Positions 1-6,289 are shown, numbered from the stretch's first letter. The stretch is DNA of 7,099 nt from JAAZFE01 sp034005635 (GCA_034005635.1 JAVEUJ010000123.1:1-7099); one strand, 5' to 3'. Notes: a model not told the origin generated them from the letters alone. Translations and numbers: made by a program.

Positions 1-3000
1 CCCAATCCGTTCCGGCCGTACCGGTAGCTGCCGACATATCCACGCGCAGGCTGCCGCCGGCCTGCAAGGTCACCGCGCCCACTTCTAGCTTGGCCCGCGC
101 CCCGACGCTGTTGCCCGGATCCACCGCCCCGCCAATGGTCAAGCTGCCGAGCGGTCCATCGCCCATCAGCGTCGCCCCCGACGCCACCGTCACGGCCGAA
201 TTCGCCAGCGATCCGCTCACCAGCAGGGTGCCCGCGCTCACCGTCGTGTTGCCGCTATACGTGTTCGCGCCCAACAGCGTCAGGACCCCCGCGCCCTTCT
301 TCTCCAGGGTGCCCGTGCCGCTGATCACGCCGCCGTAGGTCGTGTTGTCCGAGCGGTTCCAAACCAGTGCGGCATTATTCACGATGTTGGCCGAAACCGA
401 GCCCGCCGTGCCGTTGTTGCCGATCTGGACCGTGCCCGCGCTGTTGGTCAGCGGGCCGGTGAAGGTGCTCGCACCCGTCAACAACAGCGTACCGGTGCCG
501 GACTTGCCCAAACCGCCGGCGCCGATGATCGGGGCCGGAACCGTTAGCGTGTAGGCCCCCACATCGATGAGGCCGTTGTTGACGCCCAGGGCGATGCCCA
601 CGTTGGCGTGCAGAGAAAATGTTGCCGCAGCTTGCAGTGTGCCGCCATGCAGGGTGAGCTTGTTGGTATAAATCCCGCCCGGGTCCGCCCCGAGATTACG
701 CGAGGCGCTCAGGCTCAGGATGCCTTCGTTGATCTGCATCTTCTTGTCGTGCGTGTTGCCCGCATTCGAGAAGATCAGCGTGCCCGCGCCCGTCTTGGTA
801 ATCTTGCCGCCGCCCGTGCCGCTGGCCACCCCGCTCAGGGTCAGTGTCTTGCCGCTGGCCACGTCGACATAGAACTTGTCGTCATAGGTTTCGCTGATCG
901 TCAGGGTGCCGCTCAGCGTCGCCGTATCCGCCGCCTGGAGGGTCTTGAGGCCCGAGCTGCCCGCACGAATCGTCAAGTTATTGGCATAGGTGGTCGCCAA
1001 GCCGAGCTTCAACGTCGCCGCAGAGCTGCCCGACTCCATGCCGACAAAGAGGCCATCCGTGCCCGCCGCGCTCGCGTGATTCAGCGTCAGGGTGCCGTTG
1101 TCGATATAGAACCCGCCGTCGAAGGTGTTGGCCCCGCCCAGGATCAGCTCGCCGCCCTGGTCCTTGATGAGGTTATAGGTGCTGGCGCCGTCGGTGATCA
1201 CGCCGTTATAGGTCAGGACCTTGTTGTCAGCCACCGCCAGGAAGGACCAGTTCGCCAGGGTGATGCCGCGGTTGGCATTCAGGGTGAAGGTATCGGTCGC
1301 CGTCAAGCGGGCTCCGGCGGTGCCGGTGGAGAGTCGCAGGTGCTGGGCCGAGGCGCTGCTCGGGGCCGTGCCCAGCGCGCCGTCCGCCGCCACGTTCAAT
1401 GTGCCCGCCGCGATGTCGGTATAAAGCGTGTAGTCGCTGTCCGCGTTCCCCAGCGTGATCGTCCCCGAACCAGACTTCTTCACAAAGTTGGCACTGGGGG
1501 TGTCCGGGCAGTGCGGATCTGTGCCGTCGGTGATCTTGCCGCTAATCGTCCGCGTGCCGTTGTCCGCCCCGAACTCCACGTAGCCCAGGTTGGTGACGGC
1601 CGTCTCCTGCTTCCAGAAGACGTCGGCCGCGCTGTCGCTGAGATAGATCGAGTAGCCGTCGATGCGGTCGCTGTCGCCGGGGCTATTCAGCATGGGGAGA
1701 TCGTACTTCGGGGTCTGGCCCACGATGTTTGCGGTGAATTCCTTGGTGGACAGGACGTGGAACTCCATCAGGGCGTCGGAACTGTTCGGCTTGACACCCG
1801 ACCAGCTTGCCGTACCGCCGTTATAGGTCGCGTACAGGTCATTGCCGATCCCGCCAACCACCTGGACATAGCCGCGGGAATTGCTGATGCGGTTGGCCCA
1901 CGATCCGGTGGCGGCGCCATCGTTCAGCGATATGCCCAAGGTGCCGTTGGGCGCGGTGCCATAGACCTGGATCCGGAACCGATCGCCGGGCTGCAGTGCG
2001 CGCAACGAACCGCCCGTGCCGCCCTCGGTACGGAAGTTGCGCCACGACACTACCTGTTTGGCGTTCTGATTCGCCCACATCCCCACTTCCGCCGCACCGT
2101 TATTATATGTAGCACCGCCGTCGCCCCACGTGCTGCCGTAATTCCCCGTCTGCTGCACCAGCACCACCTCGCTGGGAACGCAGGTGGCCTCGTTGACCGT
2201 CACGCTCACCGATCCCACCACCGTACTATAATTCACCGCATCGAACGGCGTAAACGTCACCGACTGGTTCGCGGTTCCGACTGCTGGCGTCGTGGTGGGA
2301 TCCGTAAACGCGAACGAACCCGCCGGAGACGACGAACCACCGCTGAGCGTCGAAAAGCTTAACGGCTGGCCCTCGGTAATCGCCGAAGCGGTCGGCCAGG
2401 TCGACACCGTGGACGTGGCCTTGTTGATGGTGCCGGAGGCCGTGGCATAGGTATAGCTGTAATTGTTGCCGCTGTTGCCGTCGCTGACCACTCCGGCCGG
2501 GGTCAGGGTGCGGCTGCCCGCGTTCGGGCTGTCGAACGTCTGGGTCCAGGTCGGCGCGCTGTCGCCGGTTTGGATGACGCCCACGGTCAGCGTCGGCGTG
2601 CCGGCCGAAGTGGCCGTGCCATCATAGGTTTTGGTGTCGGTTGCCGCCGTAATCGTCAGCGCCCGCTTACTGATGGTGCCAACATTGGCCGCCGTATAGG
2701 TGTAGCTGTAGTTGTTACCGCTGTTGCCGTCCGCGACCTTCAGGCTGCTGGGCGTCAGCGTCTTGCTGGTGCCCACGTGCTTATTGTTATAGGTCTGCGC
2801 CCACGTCGGCGCCGTGTCGCCCGGCTGGATCGCACCCGCGGTCAGCGCCGCCGGCGTGGCGGAACTGGTGCCGCCGTCGTAGGTCTTGGAATTTGCTTGT
2901 CCCGTAATCGTCAGCGCCCGGGCCGTGATGGTGCCGGTTAATCCCGTCGGCTGGCTAATACTATAATTCCCGCTGGGAGCCGTATACCCCGTCACCGTGA

Positions 3001-5968
3001 CCGCCTTGCCGCTGCCGACATGCTTGGTGTTGAACGTGGCCGAGGGCGTGCCGGAAACGCTGAAGCTCTCGCCATTCACCAGCCCGGAATAAGCCGCCGT
3101 GCCCGTCAGTGTCGCCGCGGTGCCGCCATCGTAGGTTTTCGTGGAAACACTCAGCCCCGTGATCGTCAGGGCCTTTTTGCCGACAGTGCTCGAGGTCGTC
3201 GCCACATTGACGCTGGCCGCGCCCGCGCTGGACAGGACAATGTTGCCCGAATAGCTACCGACCGCCGTGGTCGCCGCTAAGCGTAAATAAACCGTTGTGC
3301 TGGAAATCGTGCCGGACCCCGATACGGTTACAGTGGTTCCAAATCCGCTGCCCGCGCTCAGCGAAACCTCAAACCCCGCCGGCGGCGTCACCGTGATGCC
3401 GGCGCCCATATTCGCTCCCGAAACATTGAAACTCGTATTCCCCGATGCCGTCCCATACGTCGTACTCAACGCTGCCGGCGTACCCGAAGCAGAAATTGTC
3501 GGCGTATTCGCAACCGTCGTCACGTTCATCGTCTCGGAGTTGTCGCTCGTGCAATACGTGTTCACCGCCCGCACCCGGTAGAAGTATTCCACGTCCGACG
3601 TCAGCCCCGTCACGGCGTAAGTCGTCACATCTTCAACATCCAAATTTTCGTAGCCGCTGACAAAGGATGGCGAACCATAAGGCGCAATTGTTATATCATC
3701 GATGTTTAATCGCCTATTAGCCGTTCCCGTTTCGGTGGCTCGCTTGATTCGGATACGCACATTGCCAGAAACGTTTACGGCATTGGAAAAGACTTGAACT
3801 GTATCGCTGGACAGAGCCGTAAAGTCGGATCCGATCTGCGTCCAACTCGATCCGTCGTTTGTGCTGTATTCCACCCTCCAATCCACTTGGGCGTCGGTTC
3901 CATACCGGCAATAGCTGAACTTCACATAACTAATCCCTGTCGAGAGATTTTCCAGCATGGTCATCGCTGATGTCCCATAGCCACGAAGGCGTGCAGAACG
4001 AGTATCAATTTTCCAATCCCCTGTATCTGCGCCGGTCATGGCCTCTGTCATATCCCAGTTAACTCCGCTCAAGTTGATGGTGGCAGAGGCATAGGCGCCT
4101 TTGGTTTCGTTTCCGCCTTCAAAATTCACGGTGTAATCGCTGCCACCACCGGTGCTAAAGGTTGCATACTTGCTCACGTCGAGCTGGTAGCCGCTGGCGC
4201 CGCTGACGGCAGACCAGTTGGCAGTGAAGCCGGTGGCACCGATGGCACTGGCGGCCAGAATGCCGGGGCCGTTGGTGAAGCAATCGGCCGTGAAGTCTAG
4301 GGTCGAACCGTAGGCCGTACCGGAGCTGTTGATGGCATAGGCCCGGTAGTAGATCTTCTGGCCCGGCGTCAGGCTTGTCAGGGTCACGGTGAACGAGCCC
4401 GTGCCGCCGCTGGCATACGCCACCTTGTTGTTGGCGGTCGTCGGCGAGCCCGTGGTGTTCCACACGATGCCGCGCTCCGTCACCGTCGAGCCGCCGTCTG
4501 CCGTCACATTTCCGGCGGCATTGGCCTGCGTGGGATCCGCCGGCGTGCCGGGCGTCGCCGACGTCGTACTGACCACCGGCGGGCCATAGGTCGTTGCATT
4601 GGCCGTCACGCCCGGCGAGTAGTAGTCGTTGTTGACGGCATAGAAATAGTAGTAATAGCGAGTTCCGGAAGACAGGCTGGCGCTGTCGTTATGGCTCGTT
4701 CCACTGCCTTTATACACGCAGGTGTAGCCGCTATAGGTGGTGCCTGAACTATAAGCGGTACCGCCGGTGAGCGTCGGTGCCGTACTGCTGGTGGACCGGA
4801 AAATCACCGTATCCTTGGCCGTCCCCGACGTGCCGCGTGTCCAGCTCAAGTTGATCTGGCTCGCGCTGGCCGCCGTCGCCGATTGGCTGCCCGGATTGTT
4901 CAGCGTGCTGCACGTGAAATAGGCATCCGCCAGATCCACCGGCGGATAGGCCACGGGATTGCCCCAGCCATTCCCCGACTTCGACGTGTAGGTGTCGCCC
5001 GAGTTGGCCTTAGCCTGGCAAATAACGTAATGGCTGCCGACGGACGTATATTTGTACCCACTTAAATCGCGGCGTACCCGTTTGTTGGGCGCGGTGCCAT
5101 CCTCGTACCAGGCAGCCTCACCCCAATTGTAGCCGGTGCCATCCGTTGCGGTGCCGATGCCCACCTGGGCATAGTTCCACCAGGTTTGCCCAATTTCAAA
5201 ATTCACATTCCACGACCCCATTGTATCGCCTAGATAGTACGTCGCCATTGGCTTGCCCGCGCTCATGGGATTGATCCAAATCCCTCCCGCGACCGCATAA
5301 TCATCAACAATAATATCATGGACATAAAGGGCGTGCGATGCCGATGAGAGTCGCAACTGTATGCTGGCACCGTCATCATTTACGTCGTGCGAATATACGG
5401 CTCCGGTTGTACCAATACCTGTGATCGTGGTAACGGTGGTCCATCCCCCACCGTTAACATTTTTCGCCAAAACTACGGAACGGTTTGCACCACCTGCATC
5501 CAGATGAAAAAACACTGTTCCAACCTTATCAACTGCGGGTAGTGTTAAAACACCTGTGCTGGCTCTCATCTGGATACGCCCTGCTGTGCAAGGCCCATCT
5601 GCCGCTGCACCCGGTTGAACCATACAGTCGGTCATGTTGACCGTGCCGGCCGGAATACTTTGGGTATAATTTCCATAACTACCCCGCGTGGTCCAACTTT
5701 GGATGTTCTCCGAAATGAGCGTGGCCGCCTTTGCCTGCGGAGCCAATAAAAATAAGCCTGCAACCACACCAATCGCGGTAAACAACAGATGCATCCGGCC
5801 AATGGCTTGGTGCTTGGGCTCATAAAAAGGGGTCAGCCCGTGATTTGTAGCATTCCCTGAAACGGTCCGAACTGCTACGGGCGGACAGGCAGGGCGTCGG
5901 GTCTCCATTCCGGAAGAGTTGTTGAGCGCGTCGAAGCGGCGCCTCGAAAAAATTCTAAAGAGTCTCAT
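1..5968 (-). CDS. Giant secreted mosaic adhesin-like protein with FN3, YDG/MBG and autotransporter-associated beta-strand repeats (3' end outside window)
   Basis: One frame stays open for 1989 codons from an ATG at 5968 to the left edge, with no stop seen. An in-frame TGA (5984-5986) lies just upstream, and a GGAGG sits 9 nt before the ATG, so 5968 is the best start. Order by residue: extension 1-58; signal segment 59-81; beta-sandwich-like module 82-224; Trp/Tyr-rich module 229-355; FN3-type 356-460 and 463-561; interrupted FN3 567-819; GFEVS-motif module 820-930; three YDG repeats 933-1183; MBG/Ig-like 1184-1260; passenger-type module 1264-1415; beta-helix-like region with five PATR-type repeats 1494-1924 and onward. 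Composition is Gly/Thr/Ser/Ala-rich with few Cys, as expected of an extracellular stalk. Proteins with such repeats are usually large surface or secreted proteins; adhesion is inferred. No catalytic motif is visible. The missing C-terminus would tell whether it ends in an autotransporter barrel, a PEP-CTERM or a T9SS-type sorting signal. Confidence 0.93.
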   Translation of the reverse strand, partial: MRLFRIFSRRRFDALNNSSGMETRRPACPPVAVRTVSGNATNHGLTPFYEPKHQAIGRMHLLFTAIGVVAGLFLLAPQAKAATLISENIQSWTTRGSYGNYTQSIPAGTVNMTDCMVQPGAAADGPCTAGRIQMRASTGVLTLPAVDKVGTVFFHLDAGGANRSVVLAKNVNGGGWTTVTTITGIGTTGAVYSHDVNDDGASIQLRLSSASHALYVHDIIVDDYAVAGGIWINPMSAGKPMATYYLGDTMGSWNVNFEIGQTWWNYAQVGIGTATDGTGYNWGEAAWYEDGTAPNKRVRRDLSGYKYTSVGSHYVICQAKANSGDTYTSKSGNGWGNPVAYPPVDLADAYFTCSTLNNPGSQSATAASASQINLSWTRGTSGTAKDTVIFRSTSSTAPTLTGGTAYSSGTTYSGYTCVYKGSGTSHNDSASLSSGTRYYYYFYAVNNDYYSPGVTANATTYGPPVVSTTSATPGTPADPTQANAAGNVTADGGSTVTERGIVWNTTGSPTTANNKVAYASGGTGSFTVTLTSLTPGQKIYYRAYAINSSGTAYGSTLDFTADCFTNGPGILAASAIGATGFTANWSAVSGASGYQLDVSKYATFSTGGGSDYTVNFEGGNETKGAYASATINLSGVNWDMTEAMTGADTGDWKIDTRSARLRGYGTSAMTMLENLSTGISYVKFSYCRYGTDAQVDWRVEYSTNDGSSWTQIGSDFTALSSDTVQVFSNAVNVSGNVRIRIKRATETGTANRRLNIDDITIAPYGSPSFVSGYENLDVEDVTTYAVTGLTSDVEYFYRVRAVNTYCTSDNSETMNVTTVANTPTISASGTPAALSTTYGTASGNTSFNVSGANMGAGITVTPPAGFEVSLSAGSGFGTTVTVSGSGTISSTTVYLRLAATTAVGSYSGNIVLSSAGAASVNVATTSSTVGKKALTITGLSVSTKTYDGGTAATLTGTAAYSGLVNGESFSVSGTPSATFNTKHVGSGKAVTVTGYTAPSGNYSISQPTGLTGTITARALTITGQANSKTYDGGTSSATPAALTAGAIQPGDTAPTWAQTYNNKHVGTSKTLTPSSLKVADGNSGNNYSYTYTAANVGTISKRALTITAATDTKTYDGTATSAGTPTLTVGVIQTGDSAPTWTQTFDSPNAGSRTLTPAGVVSDGNSGNNYSYTYATASGTINKATSTVSTWPTASAITEGQPLSFSTLSGGSSSPAGSFAFTDPTTTPAVGTANQSVTFTPFDAVNYSTVVGSVSVTVNEATCVPSEVVLVQQTGNYGSTWGDGGATYNNGAAEVGMWANQNAKQVVSWRNFRTEGGTGGSLRALQPGDRFRIQVYGTAPNGTLGISLNDGAATGSWANRISNSRGYVQVVGGIGNDLYATYNGGTASWSGVKPNSSDALMEFHVLSTKEFTANIVGQTPKYDLPMLNSPGDSDRIDGYSIYLSDSAADVFWKQETAVTNLGYVEFGADNGTRTISGKITDGTDPHCPDTPSANFVKKSGSGTITLGNADSDYTLYTDIAAGTLNVAADGALGTAPSSASAQHLRLSTGTAGARLTATDTFTLNANRGITLANWSFLAVADNKVLTYNGVITDGASTYNLIKDQGGELILGGANTFDGGFYIDNGTLTLNHASAAGTDGLFVGMESGSSAATLKLGLATTYANNLTIRAGSSGLKTLQAADTATLSGTLTISETYDDKFYVDVASGKTLTLSGVASGTGGGKITKTGAGTLIFSNAGNTHDKKMQINEGILSLSASRNLGADPGGIYTNKLTLHGGTLQAAATFSLHANVGIALGVNNGLIDVGAYTLTVPAPIIGAGGLGKSGTGTLLLTGASTFTGPLTNSAGTVQIGNNGTAGSVSANIVNNAALVWNRSDNTTYGGVISGTGTLEKKGAGVLTLLGANTYSGNTTVSAGTLLVSGSLANSAVTVASGATLMGDGPLGSLTIGGAVDPGNSVGARAKLEVGAVTLQAGGSLRVDMSAATGTAGTDW
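197..1489 (-). repeat. Five autotransporter-associated beta-strand (PATR-type) repeats in a beta-helix-like region
   Basis: Units of about 40 residues follow the pattern (L/I)xKxGxGxLxLxxxxxxxxxxxxxxGxLxV. They lie at 1370-1489 (VKKSGSGTITL), 1061-1177 (IKDQGGELILGGANTFDG), 689-811 (ITKTGAGTLIF), 401-517 (LGKSGTGTLLLTGASTFTG) and 197-313 (LEKKGAGVLTLLGANTYSG). Copy starts are 104, 122, 98 and 68 residues apart, so the repeats are irregular. The last copy is followed by ASGATLMGDGPLGSLTIGGA then VDPGNSVGA, the usual downstream continuation in such passengers. PATR-type repeats are found in autotransporter passengers; the translocating barrel, if any, would lie left of the window. Confidence 0.85.
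1724..2182 (-). other. Passenger-type module ahead of the PATR region (residues 1263-1415)
   Basis: Non-repetitive module with GNYGSTWGDGGATYNNGAAE, VGMWANQNAKQVVSWRNF, LQPGDRFRIQVYG, LGISLNDG and WANRISNSRGYVQV. The GMWAN, SWRxF, LxxGDxFxIxV and GxxLND elements look like a recurring module that precedes beta-strand repeats in large PVC-group secreted proteins. This is from memory and unverified. I cannot give it a function. Confidence 0.4.
2189..2419 (-). other. MBG/Ig-like domain closing the YDG array (residues 1184-1260)
   Basis: This shorter unit has ATSTVSTWPTASAITEGQPL, GSFAFTDPTTTPAVGTANQS, VTFTPFDAVNYSTVVGSVSV and then TVNEA. The pattern (alternating TVSTWP opening, G-x-F-x-F near the middle, a F-x-P-x-D-x-x-N-Y element, V-x-V-x-V ending) is that of the MBG-type Ig-like repeats that often follow YDG domains. 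It marks the end of the stalk-like half and the start of the passenger-like half. Confidence 0.6.
2420..3172 (-). repeat. Three tandem YDG-type repeats (starts at 3172, 2917 and 2662; period 255 nt)
   Basis: Each unit opens with ALTIT and carries a KTYDG motif: KTYDGGTAA, KTYDGGTSS and KTYDGTATS. Units are 85, 85 and 81 residues (933-1017, 1018-1102, 1103-1183). Copies 2 and 3 are closest and share the 12 residues DGNSGNNYSYTY; at DNA level, 2696-2738 and 2447-2489 match at 37 of 43 positions. Copy 1 is more diverged (TGYTAPSGNYSIS at the same place). YDG domains are beta-rich modules of bacterial surface proteins, usually in tandem with MBG domains. A stalk or spacer role is inferred. Confidence 0.8.
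3179..3511 (-). other. Beta-rich module with GFEVS motif, residues 820-930
   Basis: The order is FNVSGANMG, PPAGFEVSLSAGSGFG, TVYLRLAATTAVGSYSGNI and VLSSAGA. This arrangement (PxGFEVS, then a VYLRL and GxYSGNIxLSS pair) recurs in long repeat proteins of Bacteroidota and PVC bacteria, usually just before YDG/MBG domains, as here. An Ig-like fold is likely. The family name is not certain from reading alone. Confidence 0.55.
3512..4270 (-). other. FN3 domain interrupted by a 162-residue insert (insert at about 3668-4153)
   Basis: Residues 567-605 (FTANWSAVSGASGYQLDV then SKYATFS) form the first half of an FN3 domain. Its second half, FVSGYENLDVEDVTTYAVTG followed by YFYRVRAVN, appears only at residues 769-805. 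Residues 606-767 between them form a separate beta-rich module: NFEGGNETKGAYASATINL, GVNWDMTEAM, SARLRGYG, VKFSYCRYG, WRVEYSTNDGSSW, NVSGNVRIRIKRA and RRLNIDDITI. The insert has 123/240 G+C in rows 3721-3960, against 40/60 in row 4201-4260 just outside. The reading frame is kept at both joints. The exact borders are uncertain by a few residues. Confidence 0.7.
4286..4903 (-). other. Two tandem FN3-type domains (residues 356-460 and 463-561)
   Basis: The first has the FN3 strand pattern SASQINLSWTRG (strand B), KDTVIFRST (strand C) and SSGTRYYYYFYAVNN (strand F). The second has TVTERGIVWNTTGSPTT, then SLTPGQKIYYRAYAINSSG TAYG, the ERGIVW / YYRAYA variant common in exported proteins of Bacteroidota and PVC bacteria. 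They probably act as spacers holding the distal domains away from the cell. The linker is only two residues. Domain type is recognised by motif, not by search. Confidence 0.7.
4904..5284 (-). other. Trp/Tyr-rich module, residues 229-355, unnamed
   Basis: This stretch is rich in aromatic residues: GIWINP, TYYLGD, GSWNVNFEIGQTWWNYAQVG and NWGEAAWYEDG, then a basic patch NKRVRRDL and SHYVICQAKA. It reads as a compact globular module between the N-terminal sandwich and the first FN3 domain. I recall similar segments in large exported PVC-group proteins but cannot name a family. Exposed aromatics could suit glycan contact, which is speculation. Confidence 0.4.
5297..5725 (-). other. N-terminal beta-sandwich-like (jelly-roll-like) module, residues 82-224
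   Basis: Residues 82-224 follow the predicted signal cleavage site. They alternate short hydrophobic strands with Gly/Asn/Thr turns (for example GRIQMRASTGVLTLPAV, then WTTVTTITGIGTTGAVYS) and close with ALYVHDIIVDDYA. The closing hydrophobic-plus-DI pattern recalls carbohydrate-binding-like sandwich domains and resembles the end of the insert at 3668-4153. Fold assignment is by eye only. Base composition is lower than in the rest of the gene: rows 5281-5340 and 5401-5460 have 29/60 and 32/60 G+C by hand count. Confidence 0.5.
5726..5794 (-). other. Signal peptide segment (residues 59-81) behind an unusual 58-residue N-terminal extension
   Basis: Residues 59-81 read MHLLFTAIGVVAGLFLLAPQ followed by AKA, a hydrophobic core with a classic A-x-A motif predicting cleavage between Ala81 and Ala82 (AKA^AT). 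The preceding 58 residues are basic at the start (MRLFRIFSRRRF) and then Pro/Arg/Cys-rich without obvious structure. Either the protein has an extended signal region, as some autotransporters do, or translation truly starts at Met59. The Shine-Dalgarno position favours the long form. Sec export to the periplasm is inferred. Confidence 0.75.
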
Positions 5969-5976
5969 GACGTCAT
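5967..5976. other. 10-bp perfect palindrome overlapping the start codon
   Basis: ATGACGTCAT is its own reverse complement and includes the start codon of the giant gene. It could be an operator half-site pair or chance. On the minus strand it also puts an out-of-frame ATG 8 nt before the true start, reading ATG ACG TCA TGA, whose stop overlaps the start as ATGA. Confidence 0.3.
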
Positions 5977-5977
5977 T

Positions 5978-5982
5978 CCTCC
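5978..5982 (-). promoter_or_regulatory. Shine-Dalgarno site of the giant adhesin-like gene
   Basis: Minus-strand GGAGG lies 9 nt upstream of the ATG at 5968. It is the best ribosome-binding match near the N-terminus. The alternative start at Met59 (5794) has only a weak GGCCGG before it. This decides the start in favour of 5968 and keeps the 58-residue extension. Confidence 0.7.
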
Positions 5983-6026
5983 ATCATCCGTGCGTGCGCA
6001 ATTGAAATTGAAAATAGTTGGGGGCA

Positions 6027-6068
6027 GTGGTCGTTGGTTGTTCGTCGTTGATCGTTGATCGTTGGTCG
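6027..6068. repeat. Heptamer tandem array A (six 7-nt units, GC-richer type)
   Basis: Plus-strand units are gtggtcg, ttggttg, ttcgtcg, ttgatcg, ttgatcg and ttggtcg: six 7-nt units, two of them identical, consensus TTGRTCG. On the minus strand this reads as repeats of CGAYCAA and has no stop codon in any of the three frames. It lies 59 nt upstream of the giant gene's start. The role is unknown. Confidence 0.8.
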
Positions 6069-6118
6069 AAAAGCCGGGCAAGGCATCCCTGCCAGGATTC
6101 CCCTTCGCGTCTTGGCTT

Positions 6119-6146
6119 GCCCACCGTAGCCTTGGCGAAGGCGGGC
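6119..6146. repeat. Hairpin between the heptamer arrays, probably a dispersed intergenic repeat
   Basis: A perfect 5-bp stem GCCTT (6129-6133) / AAGGC (6138-6142) with a GGCG loop is extended by an outer GCCC (6119-6122) / GGGC (6143-6146) pair, with six unpaired bases on the left side. Read on the minus strand, the surrounding sequence gives AFAKATVGKP, a string I recall from spurious ORFs in many uncultured-bacterium genomes. That suggests a dispersed repeat family. No T-tract follows, so it is not called a terminator. Confidence 0.55.
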
Positions 6147-6183
6147 GGCTTGGCGTGAGAAATGACTCCTGCCACTTGAACAG

Positions 6184-6225
6184 TGGATATTGGACATTGG
6201 ATATTGAATATTGAATATTGAAATT
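6184..6225. repeat. Heptamer tandem array B (six 7-nt units, AT-rich type)
   Basis: Plus-strand units are tggatat, tggacat, tggatat, tgaatat, tgaatat and tgaaatt: six units again, consensus TGRATAT. The total length, 42 nt, equals that of array A. The minus-strand reading (ATATTCA-like) is also stop-free in all frames. The AT-rich tract contrasts sharply with the GC-rich flanks. Its position upstream of the giant gene could place it in a promoter region, but no promoter is assigned. Confidence 0.85.
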
Positions 6226-6249
6226 CCCCGCCCCGAAAGCCCGGCTCAT

Positions 6250-6289
6250 TCCGCCACGGGCGGACAAGCCGGAGAGGGTTCGCCCTCTC
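6250..6289. other. Two adjacent perfect hairpins, no T-tract
   Basis: Hairpin 1 has stem TCCGCC (6250-6255) / GGCGGA (6259-6264) with a 3-nt ACG loop. Hairpin 2 has stem GAGAGGG (6272-6278) / CCCTCTC (6283-6289) with a TTCG tetraloop, a very stable form in RNA made from the plus strand. Neither is followed by a run of T on either strand, so an ordinary intrinsic terminator is not supported. They may stabilise or separate transcripts or belong to an intergenic repeat. Confidence 0.5.

Noticed and set aside
608..2362. 584-codon plus-strand open frame
   Set aside because: It is antisense to the coherent minus-strand gene. Its protein is Arg/Ala/Gly/Val-rich without domains, the usual shadow of a GC-rich gene made of Thr/Gly/Ala codons.
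2570..3581. Shorter plus-strand frames opposite the YDG region
   Set aside because: Low-complexity Arg/Gly-rich or Pro/Val-rich translations opposite well-supported domains; no separate ribosome-binding or domain evidence.
5632..5823. 63-codon minus-strand frame with hydrophobic start
   Set aside because: It overlaps the signal-peptide region of the giant gene in another frame. The in-frame reading gives a better signal peptide with an AKA cleavage motif.
6027..6225. CRISPR array
   Set aside because: The repeats are 7 nt and directly tandem, with no spacers of regular length and no nearby cas genes.
6272..6289. Intrinsic terminator for the gene ending at 6581
   Set aside because: The stem-loop is perfect, but it lies about 290 nt past the stop and no T-tract follows on the minus strand.
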